The notes under the pieces: generated by a model
The model's database searches: none
Told to the model about the DNA's origin: nothing
The model's input: the letters and a program-made list of their open reading frames with translations, nothing else
Shown here: positions 53,220 through 64,000 of the stretch, piece after piece
Layout of the letters: every line of letters starts with the position of its first letter
Position numbering within the stretch: position 1 is the first letter of the stretch
Translations under genes and position numbers: made by a program
Assembly (NCBI RefSeq): GCF_000740895.1
Contig: NC_025263.1
Span: 310,001 to 374,000, forward strand
Origin: Theileria orientalis strain Shintoku
Lineage: Eukaryota > Apicomplexa > Aconoidasida > Piroplasmida > Theileriidae
Direction of reading: 5' to 3'
Length of the DNA: 64,000 nt

Positions 53220-55588
53220 TCATACAAAGAATTTATCGAGATCCTGGTACAGGCTCTTCTGGTTAAGTAAAAAGTTTGCTTTGTACTCGATTTTTTCCAT
53301 CGGCTTTAACGACTCTGATGTTGCTTATTTGCATCGTTTGCGCGAACTTACCGTACTCTATGTCGATGTATGACCTCAGTAGGTACCTTACGAGTGCGTT
53401 TTTAAACTCCAACGCTCCCGTTGCCAACTGATAGTACAGGATGTCAGCTGACAGCAGTGCCTACGTTCACCATTACGATGTTCTAGAATGCTGATTCTAA
53501 CACAGACTAGGGGCTGTAGAGGCTCTAATAACGATGCCAGTACAGTAACAATTGAGTTTAAACTAGTTTCCAAACATTGCTATTTGAACTGAAACGTCAG
53601 AATACACTTACCAGCATGACTTTGTTGTCTATTTTAGCGTCGCTCTTCACTCGCATCCACTTCTTGTCCAGCAGGTGCCTTATGGTCTCATACACCTACC
53701 ACTTGTCACGGGACTCGCAACTTACTATCACCTTGAAGTGCACTTCGTTCTTAACATCGTCCCTCATTTTCTGCATTGGGGGACTGCTGAGAACCTCGTT
53801 CATGGAGTTCTCAAACCTGAGAATGTCCTAAAAGCTTCTACACTCCACCGCGTTCTTACCGCACTGAGTGTGTCGTGGTACAGGTTCTTGATGAACATCT
53901 TGAGCTGCTCCTCCCTCAGGTACTGCAGCTGGTCATCCTTCGATTTAAGCATTGGGAAGTACTCATCGTCGACGAGGCTCTAAACGCCATGTGTCGAGTG
54001 AAACAAATTATATAACTGATTTATTCACGTACTGGTGATCCTGACAGAATTTGCTGCACTGTTCCCAGTGACAGGTTGTGTTCAAAGTTTTTATAGTCAC
54101 TAATCAATTAGTCATTTCAGAGGTGTGGCAGTACTGTAAATTTTCAAATAGTGTATCTACACTGTTCCTCTTGTTAAATCTAAGGCCGTTTATCTTATAA
54201 ATACTCAATCATTCTGTGCTCCCTATTTGTTCTTTACCTTAAAATTTTGCTTATTAGTGACCAGTTTCCTCCTGTTATCTTCCAAAGCGCCTTGGTGTAC
54301 TTTTCTGGAAAGGCGATGTGTGAATTCAAGTAGGATCTACGGTCTTATCAGTTTGTTTTCACTCACATTGCTTCATCGCTTGGCAGTTCTGGCACTTCAT
54401 AAAATACCAAATTGGTGCTATCGATCTTCGTACTCGTACTTGACTCCACTCCTGAACCATATCCCTTTTCAAACACCTTCTTGTAGTATTCGTCTGCCAC
54501 TTTCAGGGCCGAAGTTGCGTCATTTGCGATAAATACTGACGGCAGCTTCGATATCTGCAGCCCAAAGATCAAATTTGTCAGGAACAGCGGCCCTCTGTCG
54601 TTCAGGAACGGCGAGCTGAACAGGTGCTCCACTCCATCGTTGCATAATATCCAGTTAATTCTTTCATGGTTTGCCCATGACCTCATGCTCTCTGTTAGAT
54701 ATGCCACTGCCTAAAATACTTTAGTTTGCACGTTTCATACCCATTGTCCTGTAAGTAGGCTACTATAATTCGGCGAACGTTCTTTCAGTTCTTTTACTTC
54801 AACTATGTGTGCGATAGAATTTATAAATAGCAGAAACGTTTGCAGTTTGTTATAGCTTGGGTTTATTGACAGTCCAAATGACTGAGGGTGCAATTCCAGC
54901 GTCATTGAGCATGTGCTCCAGAAACCGTCGAAGCTCAAATAGTTCTAAATATCTTTTAATACTACTAAATCGATACCTTGTTCAAATAATCTACCATTTC
55001 TCTCCATTTTTTATTCGTACTGAGTATGCTAATGTTACTTTGCGCTGAAAATCATGTGTAAGACTCACTTTCGTACCCAAATGATTGAAAAAGTTGTTTA
55101 TGTGGTCTTCAAATTTGGGAAATCGAGACTTCAAATCTTCAAACACCTTATTTCTAACATTTAAATTATGTTTTTTGCTCAAATTCTTACAGCGAACTGT
55201 TGCCGATGTGTGTCAGTCCTGATGCTGATCTTATTATGGAATCCACAAATTTAAACAACGAAGTCTAAATATGTTTTAATTCACACTGTTTTTACTTGAA
55301 AATTATAGTTCTTTACGTTTTTAAAATCGAAATACGAGGTAATGTATGCTTCCGTTTTTCTGTTCTTAAGTTCGCAGAACAGCTCGTTGATAAAGGTCGT
55401 TTTTCCTCGACCTTCTGGTCCAGTTAACCACACTAAGCATTTATTATATCTTATTTAACTGTTTTTGTTATATTTTAGCATCTATTTGTGTCTCTTTTCT
55501 TACATTGATTATTTGCAGGTGTACATAACGAATTGATCACTTTCGCCCTCAGGTTTTGCAGCAGTGGCGAGTTTATGTACTTGTTCAT
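53220..55588 (-). CDS. P-loop (AAA+/STAND-like) ATPase, unrecognised (15 exons)
   Basis: Predicted exons in transcription order are 55588-55504, 55432-55296, 55264-55191, 55153-55077, 55044-54977, 54944-54741, 54710-54367, 54336-54238, 54179-54135, 54099-54033, 53979-53860, 53827-53726, 53695-53612, 53460-53352 and 53314-53220, about 569 residues. Walker A is WLTGPEGRGKTTFINELF (about residues 30-47). A Walker B-like strand is not unmistakable; LPSVFIANDATSAL near the middle resembles a sensor-1 strand, and YLNSHIAFPEKYTKALWKIT-GGNW resembles the lid helices of archaeal-ATPase/STAND proteins (the family 'Y.....G.P..' region). The C-terminal third is helical and charged. No signal or membrane helix is seen. 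It begins only 68 bases after the DCP1 stop on the same strand. I cannot assign a named family. Confidence 0.65.
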
Positions 55589-55656
55589 TTCACGTGGTTC
55601 ACAAAAAAAACATATTAAATTTAAAAAAAGTGAAATTTGTGTTATGTGTTTCCGGC

Positions 55657-56798
55657 TTATGGGATTCCGTTTGAACGTTTTTTCAACTCTTCCCACACCT
55701 GTGATACTATTTCATCTCTGCTTACCACTTCGGCGATCGCTGACTTGAGTGTTTCGTACGATATTGTCAGAGTCTGCTCCTGCGTGGACGATTGAGATAG
55801 CACTGGCGAGTCTATTACTTTTAGGTTCATGTTGATCATTTTTATTGTCTCTGAGTCCGACTCTTCTGATGAGTTTTGTGGTTCTCCTTTCCCTGCTGAT
55901 TTAAGAAGCGTCATCAGGTGTTTTCCTCCCATGTTCCTTCCTGGGCCCGGGTCCTCGTCCATTTTAAACTTTTCCAGTTGCTTCGTCGGTCCTGTTCCCT
56001 CTTCGTTTTTCTTTGTTTTCGACTTGAGGCTTATTGAATCCAGTAGAAATGACCCGATTGACTTTATCTTTTTATCTTTTGACTCCTACAATTGTTAATT
56101 AGTTGTGTGTGTAGCCTCTCCTTATGTATAGTTGTGCTTTTACTTACTTTTGTTTGCTCTTTGTCTTGTTTTCCTATTACCAAGGGCGCATCTTCCGAGT
56201 TATCGTACAGTGTGTTTAGTGCGTTGAAATTGTATTGCAGTGGCGATGCGTTGTTTGTTATTTCCTTCAGCTTCTCGTACGTGTTCTTGCACTCTGCCTC
56301 GTCGAAGAACCACAATCCTTGCAGTGAATTCATTGTGTTCTGCTGTTTTTTATTTTATTTTTTGTCTTACTCTTTTCACGTCCTTGCTTCTGTAGAATAT
56401 AAAGTTTCCGTTTTGGTTCATTTGGAATTCTGGAGTGATATACTCCACGAGGTGGTTTTCCGACTTTTTATTGATCAGGATGAAGCTGTGTAGTGGTCTT
56501 CTCGACCTTTTAACTACGTACAAGAACCCTTCTATTCCCATTCGTGACCATCTGCTTGTTTATTTGCCTTTTTAAACTAACTTGTTGTCCGGCGACATAT
56601 AGTATCCTGTTACGAACGGCGTTTGGTTTATTATGTTTTCTATGAACGGATCCAGTGTATTCAACAGTTTTAGGCTCAGTCTTCCTCTCAACTGCTTTAC
56701 CTATGTGTTTTTTTATTTTTTTGCTCTCTCACCTCGTCTATGGACGAACATGTAATATCCGCATCGTTTGGTGCGATATCTGTATTATTCTGAAGCAT
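55657..56798 (-). CDS. DCP1: mRNA-decapping activator DCP1 (5 exons)
   Basis: Predicted exons in transcription order are 56798-56733, 56700-56582, 56551-56371, 56342-56148 and 56085-55657, about 329 residues. DCP1 activates the decapping enzyme DCP2 in cytoplasmic mRNA decay. The EVH1-like domain is clear: LKLLNTLDPFIENIINQTPF, DNKWSRMGIEGFLYVVKRSR, FILINKKSENHLVEYI, and GLWFFDEAECKNTYEKLKEI, matching NQWSRKDVEGSLFVVKR and NGIWFYNKRECEEV of human DCP1. A charged linker with KHLMTLLKSA (like the decapping-activator binding motif region) and a C-terminal helix (YETLKSAIAEVVSRDEIVSQ) like the trimerisation domain follow. Exon 4 may start at 56342 or 56339 because of a CAGCAG acceptor. Confidence 0.87.
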
Positions 56799-56964
56799 TT
56801 TAGCCTTTTTTTATTTACATTACTCTGAATAACATTATTTTTATTTTTTTATTACTGTGGAATCACCGTCTTTATGGTGTCGTACTAACCAGTCCCTCTT
56901 GTGTATCCTCATATTTAACACATTTAATTAATACACATATGTATATAATTAAATTAATAATTAT
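56799..56964. other. Spacer between minus-strand genes
   Basis: A short AT-rich gap of 166 bases that separates the DCP1 start from the 3' end of the giant repeat-protein gene. No feature is seen. Confidence 0.4.
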
Positions 56965-59900
56965 TTACAAATAGTTATCAGTGTCAATTATGTATGCAGC
57001 TATTCCGTAAGGAACGACGTAGTCGCGCAACTGGAAAATTTCGAGCAACTCCCTCACGTAATCCTCGTGTTTCTTATTCTGTACTAGTTTCCTTTTTCTT
57101 CCTGGCCCACTGTTTTCCTCTGGATCCTCTTCGTTCGTTGGTTCTGATCCGTACTCCGTCATTCTCTTTATGTGACGCTTCAGGTTTGTCATTACTGTGA
57201 GGAGCGAGTTTTTCGTGTAGTTTTTCCTTTTGATATGTCCGTACTCTAATGCGCGTTCCCACAATGGATGTCCTTCTTTCAGTCCTCCGTCATCTGGTGT
57301 GTACAGCTCCCACGCTTCTTCTTCGCAGTTGACTGTTGCATTTGATATGAAACGTTGCACCCCCTTCATCAGTATCTTTCCCACTTCCGTGTAAGTTGCG
57401 TCAGGTGGGATGCTTTGCTTCTTTAGGTAATCCAACAGTACGTTATCCAGCGACGGCATTGGCACGGGTTTTTGCAGCATTCTCACCTTACCTATCTTGA
57501 GTCTCGACTCGTAGATGGACTCAAATGCCTTCTTAAAGTCGTCTCTGTACAGGATCCTTGGGACTTCCACGTCTCTGAAGGGTATCGAGGACTTTCCATC
57601 TTTGACCGGTTCTTTATCCAGATTGTCATGCGCGTCGGCCATTTCGAATCCCACACACACGAATGCTACCGAGCTCATGATTGTCCTTTCCATATGTGGT
57701 ATTCTGCACAGGCTTGCGTAGGTCATAAGTGATTTCATCAGCGACTCTCTCACTCCTGACAGTACCTTCTCGATAGTCCTTGCTTTCTTTTCTTCACAAT
57801 CGCACGATTGGCGCGACTTGCATTCCGAGCTGTAGATCCTCAGCATGTCCATCTTCGATACTGCCAGCCTGTAGCACACCATGCATGGTGTGACACTGTC
57901 CGGATAATCCATTGGCCCTCTGTTATTCATGATATAGGACAATATCCATAGCTGGTCAACAATTGGAAGGTATTCGCCATTATATATTTCTTCGTTTAAC
58001 GGTGTACCACTGAATATGTTTTCAGCTGGCAGTCTGACCGTCCTTGACATTGGGTACACCGACACCTGTGGCCTAATGACATTAAACTTGCCAGTTGGCC
58101 TTAATGTGTATTTGTTCAGTTTATCATTGATCTCCATCCCAGTGTTGACGTGTGAATTAACGAGCTCACAGTCCAGCGGTTTAACGCCGGCTTCTGCAAA
58201 TTTTGTATTAATTATGTCATTACCTGCTGCACCTTTAATCTGATCCGAGCCACCACTTATGCTCGTCACATTGGCCTCGTCCGTTAAAGGAGGTAAATTT
58301 GTTTCCCAGGTTTGAGATGGTCCATTTACTTCCTTCATTTCAAAAGTGTGGTTGAACGTTATCATGCCTTCTGGGCTATAGTTGATGATCTTCAGTGACA
58401 CGTTGAATGACATTTCTATCGTCTCCACCCTATCATACTTGTTCTTGTACGGCATTTGACAAGTCATCACCTGGTACGTTTTCAACTTAAGTTCATTCTG
58501 TGGAGCATTCAGGTTTTCCTTATCCACTGAGATTCCGCACATCTTAAGTATGTCCATCTTCATAACCGTACAGTATTCAGACATCATGTAGTCTTCAATC
58601 TGGTGCGTAAGCTCTGGCATATAAATTCCAATTTTGCTCCACAGTAGATGGTTGATGTCATCTTTGCTGAAATCAAAGAACGACACGTGTGTGAATATTT
58701 CCACCCCCCAGTCTTCTAACCTTCCGTACTCTCTATTGAGCCCTTTAGTCAATGCCTTTGATTTATTGATAACTTTATCCATGTTATTGTACGTCGTACT
58801 CAATATTCCATTAAATATCGACAGATTTTTGTTTCTGTTGTTACTTTCCTTCTTCGTCCATAATAAAGTTGTCAACTTATCCTTAATGTACCCTTTCAAC
58901 CTTAACAATTTATTGTCCAGCAACCTTAATGTGAAACGCATAAGCAGCATCGACATCTTCGATTTTGTTTTCTTTTTTAGAGACATCTTCGGAGATGATG
59001 CTGGGTTCTTATACGTCTTTTTTACCGACTTACAGGCTTTCTTTATTGACGTTCTTTTTTTACTGAGGGTTTTTAACATGCTCACTGATTTGTCCTTCTT
59101 ATTTAAGCCTATGTTACATGTCGAACACAAGAACATTGAGTTCAAGGACTCTTTTGTTTGGTCGTCGCTCAAGAACAAACTCATCTCCTTATTCAAATAC
59201 ATCAAGCTTGACGACAGATCCAGGTATATGAATCTGTTTACATAACTTGGAAGCACGTCCACTTTCTGAAAGAACTTTTTGAGAGAATCCTTATTATCTT
59301 CCTCCTCCTCACGTTTCAATCCGTTGACCCTAGGTTCATTATTTTCTCCCACATCGACCCAAACTTGTTCTGGAAAAGGTATGTCCGGAAATGTAACACC
59401 TTGTTGAACCTCAAATTCCTGAACTTCTTCAAATTCCTGAACTTCTTCAAATTCCTGAACTTCTTCAAATTCCTGAACTTCCTCAAATTCCTGAACTTCT
59501 TCAAATTCCTGAACTTCTTCAAATTCCTGAACTTCTTCAAATTCCTGAACTTCCTCAAATTCCTGAACTTCTTCAAATTCATGAACTTCCTCAAATTCCT
59601 GAACTTCTTCAAATTCCTGAACTTCTTCAAATTCCTGAACTTCTTCAAATTCCTGAACTTCCTCAAATTCCTGAACTTCTTCAAATTCCTGAACTTCCTC
59701 AGGTTCCTGAACTTCCTCAAATTCCTGAACTTCTTCAAATTCCTGAACTTCCTCAGGTTCCTGAACCATCGGTTGTTGCTGAACAACAGGTTCCTGAACT
59801 TTTTCAGAAAATGGTTGAATCAAGCAAGGTAATTCAATAGGATCATAAAGAGGTTCATTTATCTGAGAAGATTGTTCAATCTCTTGATGTGATTGCTGAT

Positions 59901-62900
59901 TCTCCTGAAAATGTTCCTGTACCAGCTGAGGCAATTGTAACTGCTGATGAGGTTGCTGAACAAACAAAGGCTGCTGTACCAGCTGAGGCAATTGTAACTG
60001 CTGATGAGGTTGCTGAACAAACAAAGGCTGATGTACCAGCTGAGGCAATTGTAACTGCTGATGAGGTTGCTGAACAAACAAAGGCTGATGTACCAGCTGA
60101 GGCAATTGTAACTGCTGATGAGGTTGCTGAACAAACAAAGGCTGATGTACCAGCTGAGGCAATTGTAACTGCTGATGAGGTTGCTGAACAAACAAAGGCT
60201 GATGTACCAGCTGAGGCAATTGTACCTGCTGACTTTGCTGAATCTCGTCGTAAGGTATTCTAACATGCTGAGATTCGAAATTATACAAGTCAAAACCTGA
60301 TTCTTTTTCCTCATAAGGTTTTCTATCCTCGTCAGAAGATGGTGAACCTTCTTCATTTGTTGACGACCCCCCTCCGGACTGCGTCCTAAACCATATGGCA
60401 TTCGTATAACGTAAATTGCCTTTAAAAAACTGTTCGTCCACAAAATTTGTTGTCACAAACATAATTTTCTGAGATCCCGATATATTCCTAAACGAAAAGT
60501 ATGATTTGTTGAAACTTGGAGTTTCGCTAACTGTGAACATTGGAAATAGTTTAATGGAATCAGAATATATGATAGGTTCAGCGTCAGGGCTGGCTAAAGG
60601 GAATGCCGATTTAATCACCTCAACCGTAATTTCAGGAAATATCATCAACAACTGATCCAGTGTATAATTATTATTGGTAGCACCAAATATGACGAGCCTT
60701 TTCTTATTTGAAGGCCCGTGGGAAGTCTTTGAAGGAATATTTGAAATATCTGGGATTAGGCCCAACTCTCCAGGTTGTAAACGAGAAATTTCACTGTATT
60801 TACGACGAAACGTAGTCCAATCCAATTCGCTGCATTCTGATTCTTCATCAAAGTTATTTTCCAGGGCTGCTACACGGTCTAACCAGTTTAAGACTCTGTT
60901 TACCGCATCCGAATCATCTGAATCAAACTCATCTTCTGGATAATCAGAAATATTATCTTCAATGTCATCCCAGTTGTTGTTAGAAGCGCTTAACCCATTA
61001 TCTAATGAACCTATGTTGTTGTAACTGTTTCCTCTGATTCTATTTATATTCCCATTGTTTCTTTGATTTCCATCTGTCTCTTGGTAATTATATCCCTCTT
61101 CTCCATCTGTCTCTTGGTAATTATATCCCTCTTCTCCATCTGTCTCTTGGTGGTTATATCCCTCTTCTCCATCTGACTCTTGGTGGTTATATCCCTCTTC
61201 TCCATCTGTCTCTTGGTAATTATATCCCTCTTCTCCATCTGACTCTTGGTGGTTATATACCTCTTCTCCATCTGACTCTTGGTGGTTATATACCTCTTCT
61301 CCATCAATTTCCTCTCCATCCGAATCTTCATAATATTCACAGTCCTCCGATTTTGAATCAAATTCGCTACCCGTTTTATCTATATCTGAAAAAATGTTCT
61401 CTAGGTCTGATGCCTGAAGAGAATTGAGTGCTTCAGTGAATCTCTCACTAAGATTGGTACTTAGTGTACGACTATCCACATCCATTTCTCCGGTATCTTG
61501 TACAGCCTCAAGTTGTGAATCTCTCTCTGAAATAGGCCAACTATTAGCAGGACTATTAGGTGACCAACTATTATCTAATATATTCGAAGAACGTCTAGGC
61601 GATTCACGTACACTGTCAATATCCATTGAAATGTTCGTATTCTGTCCTAGGCCACCCATCGTTTGTGCAGCAGTATTTCCGGTAGTTGAAAACTGAAAAC
61701 CATTCGCATTGTTTTGTGTACCAGCTTCCTCTGTCGTCTCCGTATTATTTCCCCTTGGTACTGTGCCCAATTGTGTGCTCGGCGCTTCATCGTTATGACC
61801 CATCGCTGTTGTGAAAGCTCGTGTTCCATCGCGGAGAGGAGAACTAGGAGAAATAGGAGAACTAGGAGAACTAGGAGAAATAGGAGAACTAGGAGAAATA
61901 GGAGAAATAGGAGAACTAGGAGAACTAGGAGAACTAGGAGAAATAGGAGAACTAGGAGAACTAGGAGAACTCGTGCTTAAACGGCGTTTACATCTACTTT
62001 TAGGAGATTCTGTTTCGTCCGATTGGTGATCTCTATCTCCATAAGAACGAGCAGAATCTGAATTAACTGTTCTATTATTCTGTGCAGAATTTGTATTGAC
62101 AGTGTTCCTATTAGCTGATGCATTGTTCCGTGAGGTTCTCCTTGCACCAGTGTTTCCCGTTGCTCTTAAATAACTTTGTATAAAAAGCCTAACAACCGTC
62201 TTGACATCGACTACACGATTGTTTATCTTAAGATATTCTTCTTCAAAGTCTGTTTCCATTTGTGAATAATCTCCCATTTCTATACCTTCATTTATTTTTG
62301 ACAACAGCGATGGTTTAAGTAGGTCTTCTATTGTTTCAAAACGATTTGCATTCTCTGAAACATCAATTTGTAAATCTTGATCATATATGCTATTTACGAC
62401 AATTGGTACAAATATCCTCTTCAATATATCCCTGGCAACAACAGACTTCAATTTATACGCTAATATACTACGATAAACTAAATTCGGAAATTCTAACTCT
62501 AATATTTTCCGAACTAGAGGGGTTGGTAGTATTATCAGTGTTTTATTTTTTAAAGTATCGTTTGTTGTTCTTGCTATCCATAACAGTGTATGACGGCACG
62601 GAGAAGGTATCAATAATATATACGTTAGATCATACCTAGGGACCCTAATGAAATCTTCCAAAATCTCTATTATATCGTCATCTTCATCGGTATTCATTTT
62701 TTGGTCATCGGCTTTTGTAACAGCTGCATTGACTGGTGTATTGTGTGATAACACCGGATGGGCGTCAACGACATTTTCAGGTTCTTTATTATTCACTGTT
62801 GACGACGCGCTTTCCGGTGTTTTGTGTGTTGCGACATTTTTTTCGTCGGCTTTTGTATGATCCGCATTGACTGGTGTATTGTGTGATAACACCGGATGGG

Positions 62901-64000
62901 CGTCAACGACATTTTCAGGTTCTTTATTATTCACTGTTGACGACTCGCTTTCCGGTGTTTTGTGTGTTGCGACATTTTTTTCGTCGGCTTTTGTATTATC
63001 TGCATTGACTGGTGTATTGTGTGATAACACCGGATGGGCGTCAACGACATTTTCAGGTTCTTTATTATTCACTGTTGACGACGCGCTTTCCGGTGTTTTG
63101 TGTGTTGCGACATTTTTTTCGTCGGCTTTTGTAACATCTGCATTGATTGGTGTATTGTGTGATAACACCGGATGGGCGTCAACGACATTTTCAGGTTCTT
63201 TATTATTCACTGTTGACGACGCGCTTTCCGGTGTTTTGTGTGTTGCGACATTTTTTTCGTCGGCTTTTGTAACATCTGCATTGATTGGTGTATTGTGTTC
63301 ATTGTCAGTTGGAGTATCTTCTGTGTCGTCTGCATAACTAGATTCTTCGGTTCCTGATGATCTAAATGGTTGAATTGACTTGGTGATATTTTTAACTTAC
63401 CTCGATTCGTCAAACAGACAGTGAGGACTGTCAGTTTCGATGACGGTAGGAAATTTATAGTCCGGATCAAATATAATCTGTCGCGATTCATATTCTGATA
63501 GTTTTACTCGTACCGAAATGCTTGGAGAGCCGTAGGTTCCTTTTATGTGGACAATATTTTTAACGTCTTTCTTTAGTTTATCAGTGTACATCGAATCATA
63601 AACCAATTTTTTACTAACTGAATCCAAATGAATGTTGTATCCTCCTAGAAACTTTTGGTAATTAATTAAACCTATATCTAAATATCCCATGTTATTTTCG
63701 TGTTGAAAGATATTCGAAGGATCGATATCTTTTACCGTTTTAGTGACCACCATTTCGTACAAGTACCTTGTTCTTAAATGAATAGCAACGTAGTTCATCA
63801 GTGCTGCCTGTAATGGTTTGCACCTGTCGCTTTTCATGATTTCAAAGTACTTTATTGTATTCAACAATGATGCAGCCAAACATGCCTCTAGTGATACTTG
63901 AACCATCTCGCTGTCTCTGAATTTCGCCGGTACACAGCTTGACAGCTGAGTCAGCGTCGTATTGGTTTTTCCTACTAAATTTGGGACCATTAGCAGAAGC
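56965..64000 (-). CDS. Giant multi-repeat protein, 5' end outside window
   Basis: Visible exons are 64000-63401 (partial) and 63361-56965, joined by a 39-bp intron. At least 2,328 residues follow the first in-window Met (63990), and the frame stays open to the window edge. Layout from N to C: a conserved-looking globular start (~200 residues, LEACLAASLLNTIKYFEIM); a 46-residue repeat array; a second globular part; SPSSPI repeats; 11-residue ETDGEEGYNYQ repeats; a third globular part; 19-residue QLQLPQLV repeats; ~20 EFEEVQ repeats; then ~750 residues of non-repetitive sequence with several Cys (CMVCYRL, KSRQSCDCEEKK) and no visible membrane helix or GPI signal. I do not recognise a family. 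Large repeat-studded proteins in apicomplexans are often secretory or surface (for example rhoptry) proteins, but no signal peptide can be seen because the N-terminus is missing. Confidence 0.75.
59412..59769. repeat. 18-bp tandem array encoding EFEEVQ
   Basis: About 20 copies of an 18-base unit (plus strand TTCTTCAAATTCCTGAAC with few variants) lie inside the giant gene and encode EFEEVQ hexapeptides. One unit encodes HEFEEV and three or four encode PEEVQ variants. Long frames are also open on the complementary strand through the same array (FLNFFK-type), but these are shadows. Confidence 0.92.
59919..60235. repeat. 57-bp tandem array encoding QLQLPQLV... units
   Basis: Five to six copies, period exactly 57 bases (ACCAGCTGAG starts at 59921, 59978, 60035, 60092, 60149 and 60206). 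Each encodes a 19-residue Gln/Leu/Pro unit (QLPQLVHQPLFVQQPHQQL). Copies differ at only a few positions, suggesting recent expansion. Confidence 0.92.
61074..61304. repeat. 33-bp tandem array encoding ETDGEEGYNYQ
   Basis: Seven copies with period 33 bases (TTGGTAATTA or TTGGTGGTTA at 61081, 61114, 61147, 61180, 61213, 61246 and 61279). They encode 11-residue acidic/Tyr units with S/T and Y/H alternation. Confidence 0.9.
61838..61971. repeat. 9-bp array encoding SPS/SPI tripeptides
   Basis: About 15 copies of a 9-base unit (plus strand GGAGAACTA or GGAGAAATA), coding for Ser-Pro-Ser and Ser-Pro-Ile tripeptides in the giant protein. SP-rich tracts are likely disordered and could be proline-directed phosphorylation sites (inference). 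Confidence 0.88.
62703..63300. repeat. 138-bp tandem array (46-residue units)
   Basis: Four full units, period exactly 138 bases (TTGTGTGATAACACC at 62741, 62879, 63017 and 63155) plus partial flanks. They encode a 46-residue unit containing NNKEPENVVDAHPVLSHNTP and ADEKNVATHKTPES. The units are almost identical at nucleotide level, with differences concentrated at one codon after NAD, so the array expanded recently or is homogenised. Confidence 0.93.

Noticed and set aside
54991..55182. Minus-strand frame read straight through as a separate 63-residue protein
   Set aside because: It spans two splice junctions of the P-loop ATPase gene; splicing 36-37 base introns gives a longer frame-consistent product.
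56965..59300. Idea that the giant protein is the rhoptry neck protein RON2, RON4 or a CLAG protein
   Set aside because: Cys pairs and size are suggestive, but there is no visible C-terminal membrane helix and no motif I can match; I could not support a name.
59365..59832. 155-codon plus-strand frame of FLNFFK repeats
   Set aside because: It is the antisense of the EFEEVQ-coding array; its repetitive hydrophobic composition is dictated by the complementary strand.

Overview
The window looks like a nuclear chromosome segment of a piroplasm, most probably a Theileria species (inference from gene content, not a database match). Four things point there: very compact genes split by GT-AG introns of roughly 28-45 bp; a secreted Q/P-rich protein with Theileria FAINT/SVSP-like character; a bacterial-type tryptophanyl-tRNA synthetase with a bipartite apicoplast-style leader; and a giant protein built from several tandem repeat arrays. 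Coding regions are fairly GC-rich beside AT-rich spacers, which would suit a T. orientalis-like genome better than T. parva. All gene models were spliced by hand from reading-frame continuity, so exon borders are predictions.

Left part (1-16 kb): a single-pass membrane protein, an RTEL1-type Fe-S helicase (minus), a 1620-residue TPR-like protein, retromer VPS26, the TFIIA small subunit, tRNA-Gly(UCC), and a 12-exon OSCA/TMEM63-type ion channel (minus). Middle (16-35 kb): an uncertain small ORF, a 13-exon Tousled-like kinase (minus), organellar TrpRS, an unrecognised acidic protein whose intron carries an 18-bp minisatellite (minus), a DRS1/DDX27-type DEAD helicase (minus), the FAINT/SVSP-like secreted protein (minus), coronin, two tRNA-Leu genes and ribosomal protein L26. 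Right-middle (35-53 kb): an EF-hand protein, type I methionine aminopeptidase, a CD2BP2/Lin1-like GYF protein, USP14/Ubp6, a two-RRM RNA-binding protein, an RMND1/DUF155 protein, Derlin, a TAF9-like histone-fold protein, proteasome subunit RPN6, a CSA/ERCC8-like WD40 protein and PIG-A. Right end (53-64 kb): an unrecognised P-loop ATPase with 15 small exons, DCP1, and the C-terminal part of the giant repeat protein, which runs off the window.

Most genes are unrelated housekeeping functions: vesicle traffic, transcription, splicing, mRNA decay, proteasome and ERAD, GPI synthesis and translation. There is no operon-like logic. Neighbours are packed tightly, often tens to a few hundred bases apart, on both strands. 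Parasite-specific interest lies in the FAINT/SVSP-like protein, the repeat giant, the organellar enzymes and the unknown P-loop ATPase. I see no mobile element, rRNA, CRISPR array or recognisable origin. Promoters and polyadenylation sites could not be assigned from sequence alone.
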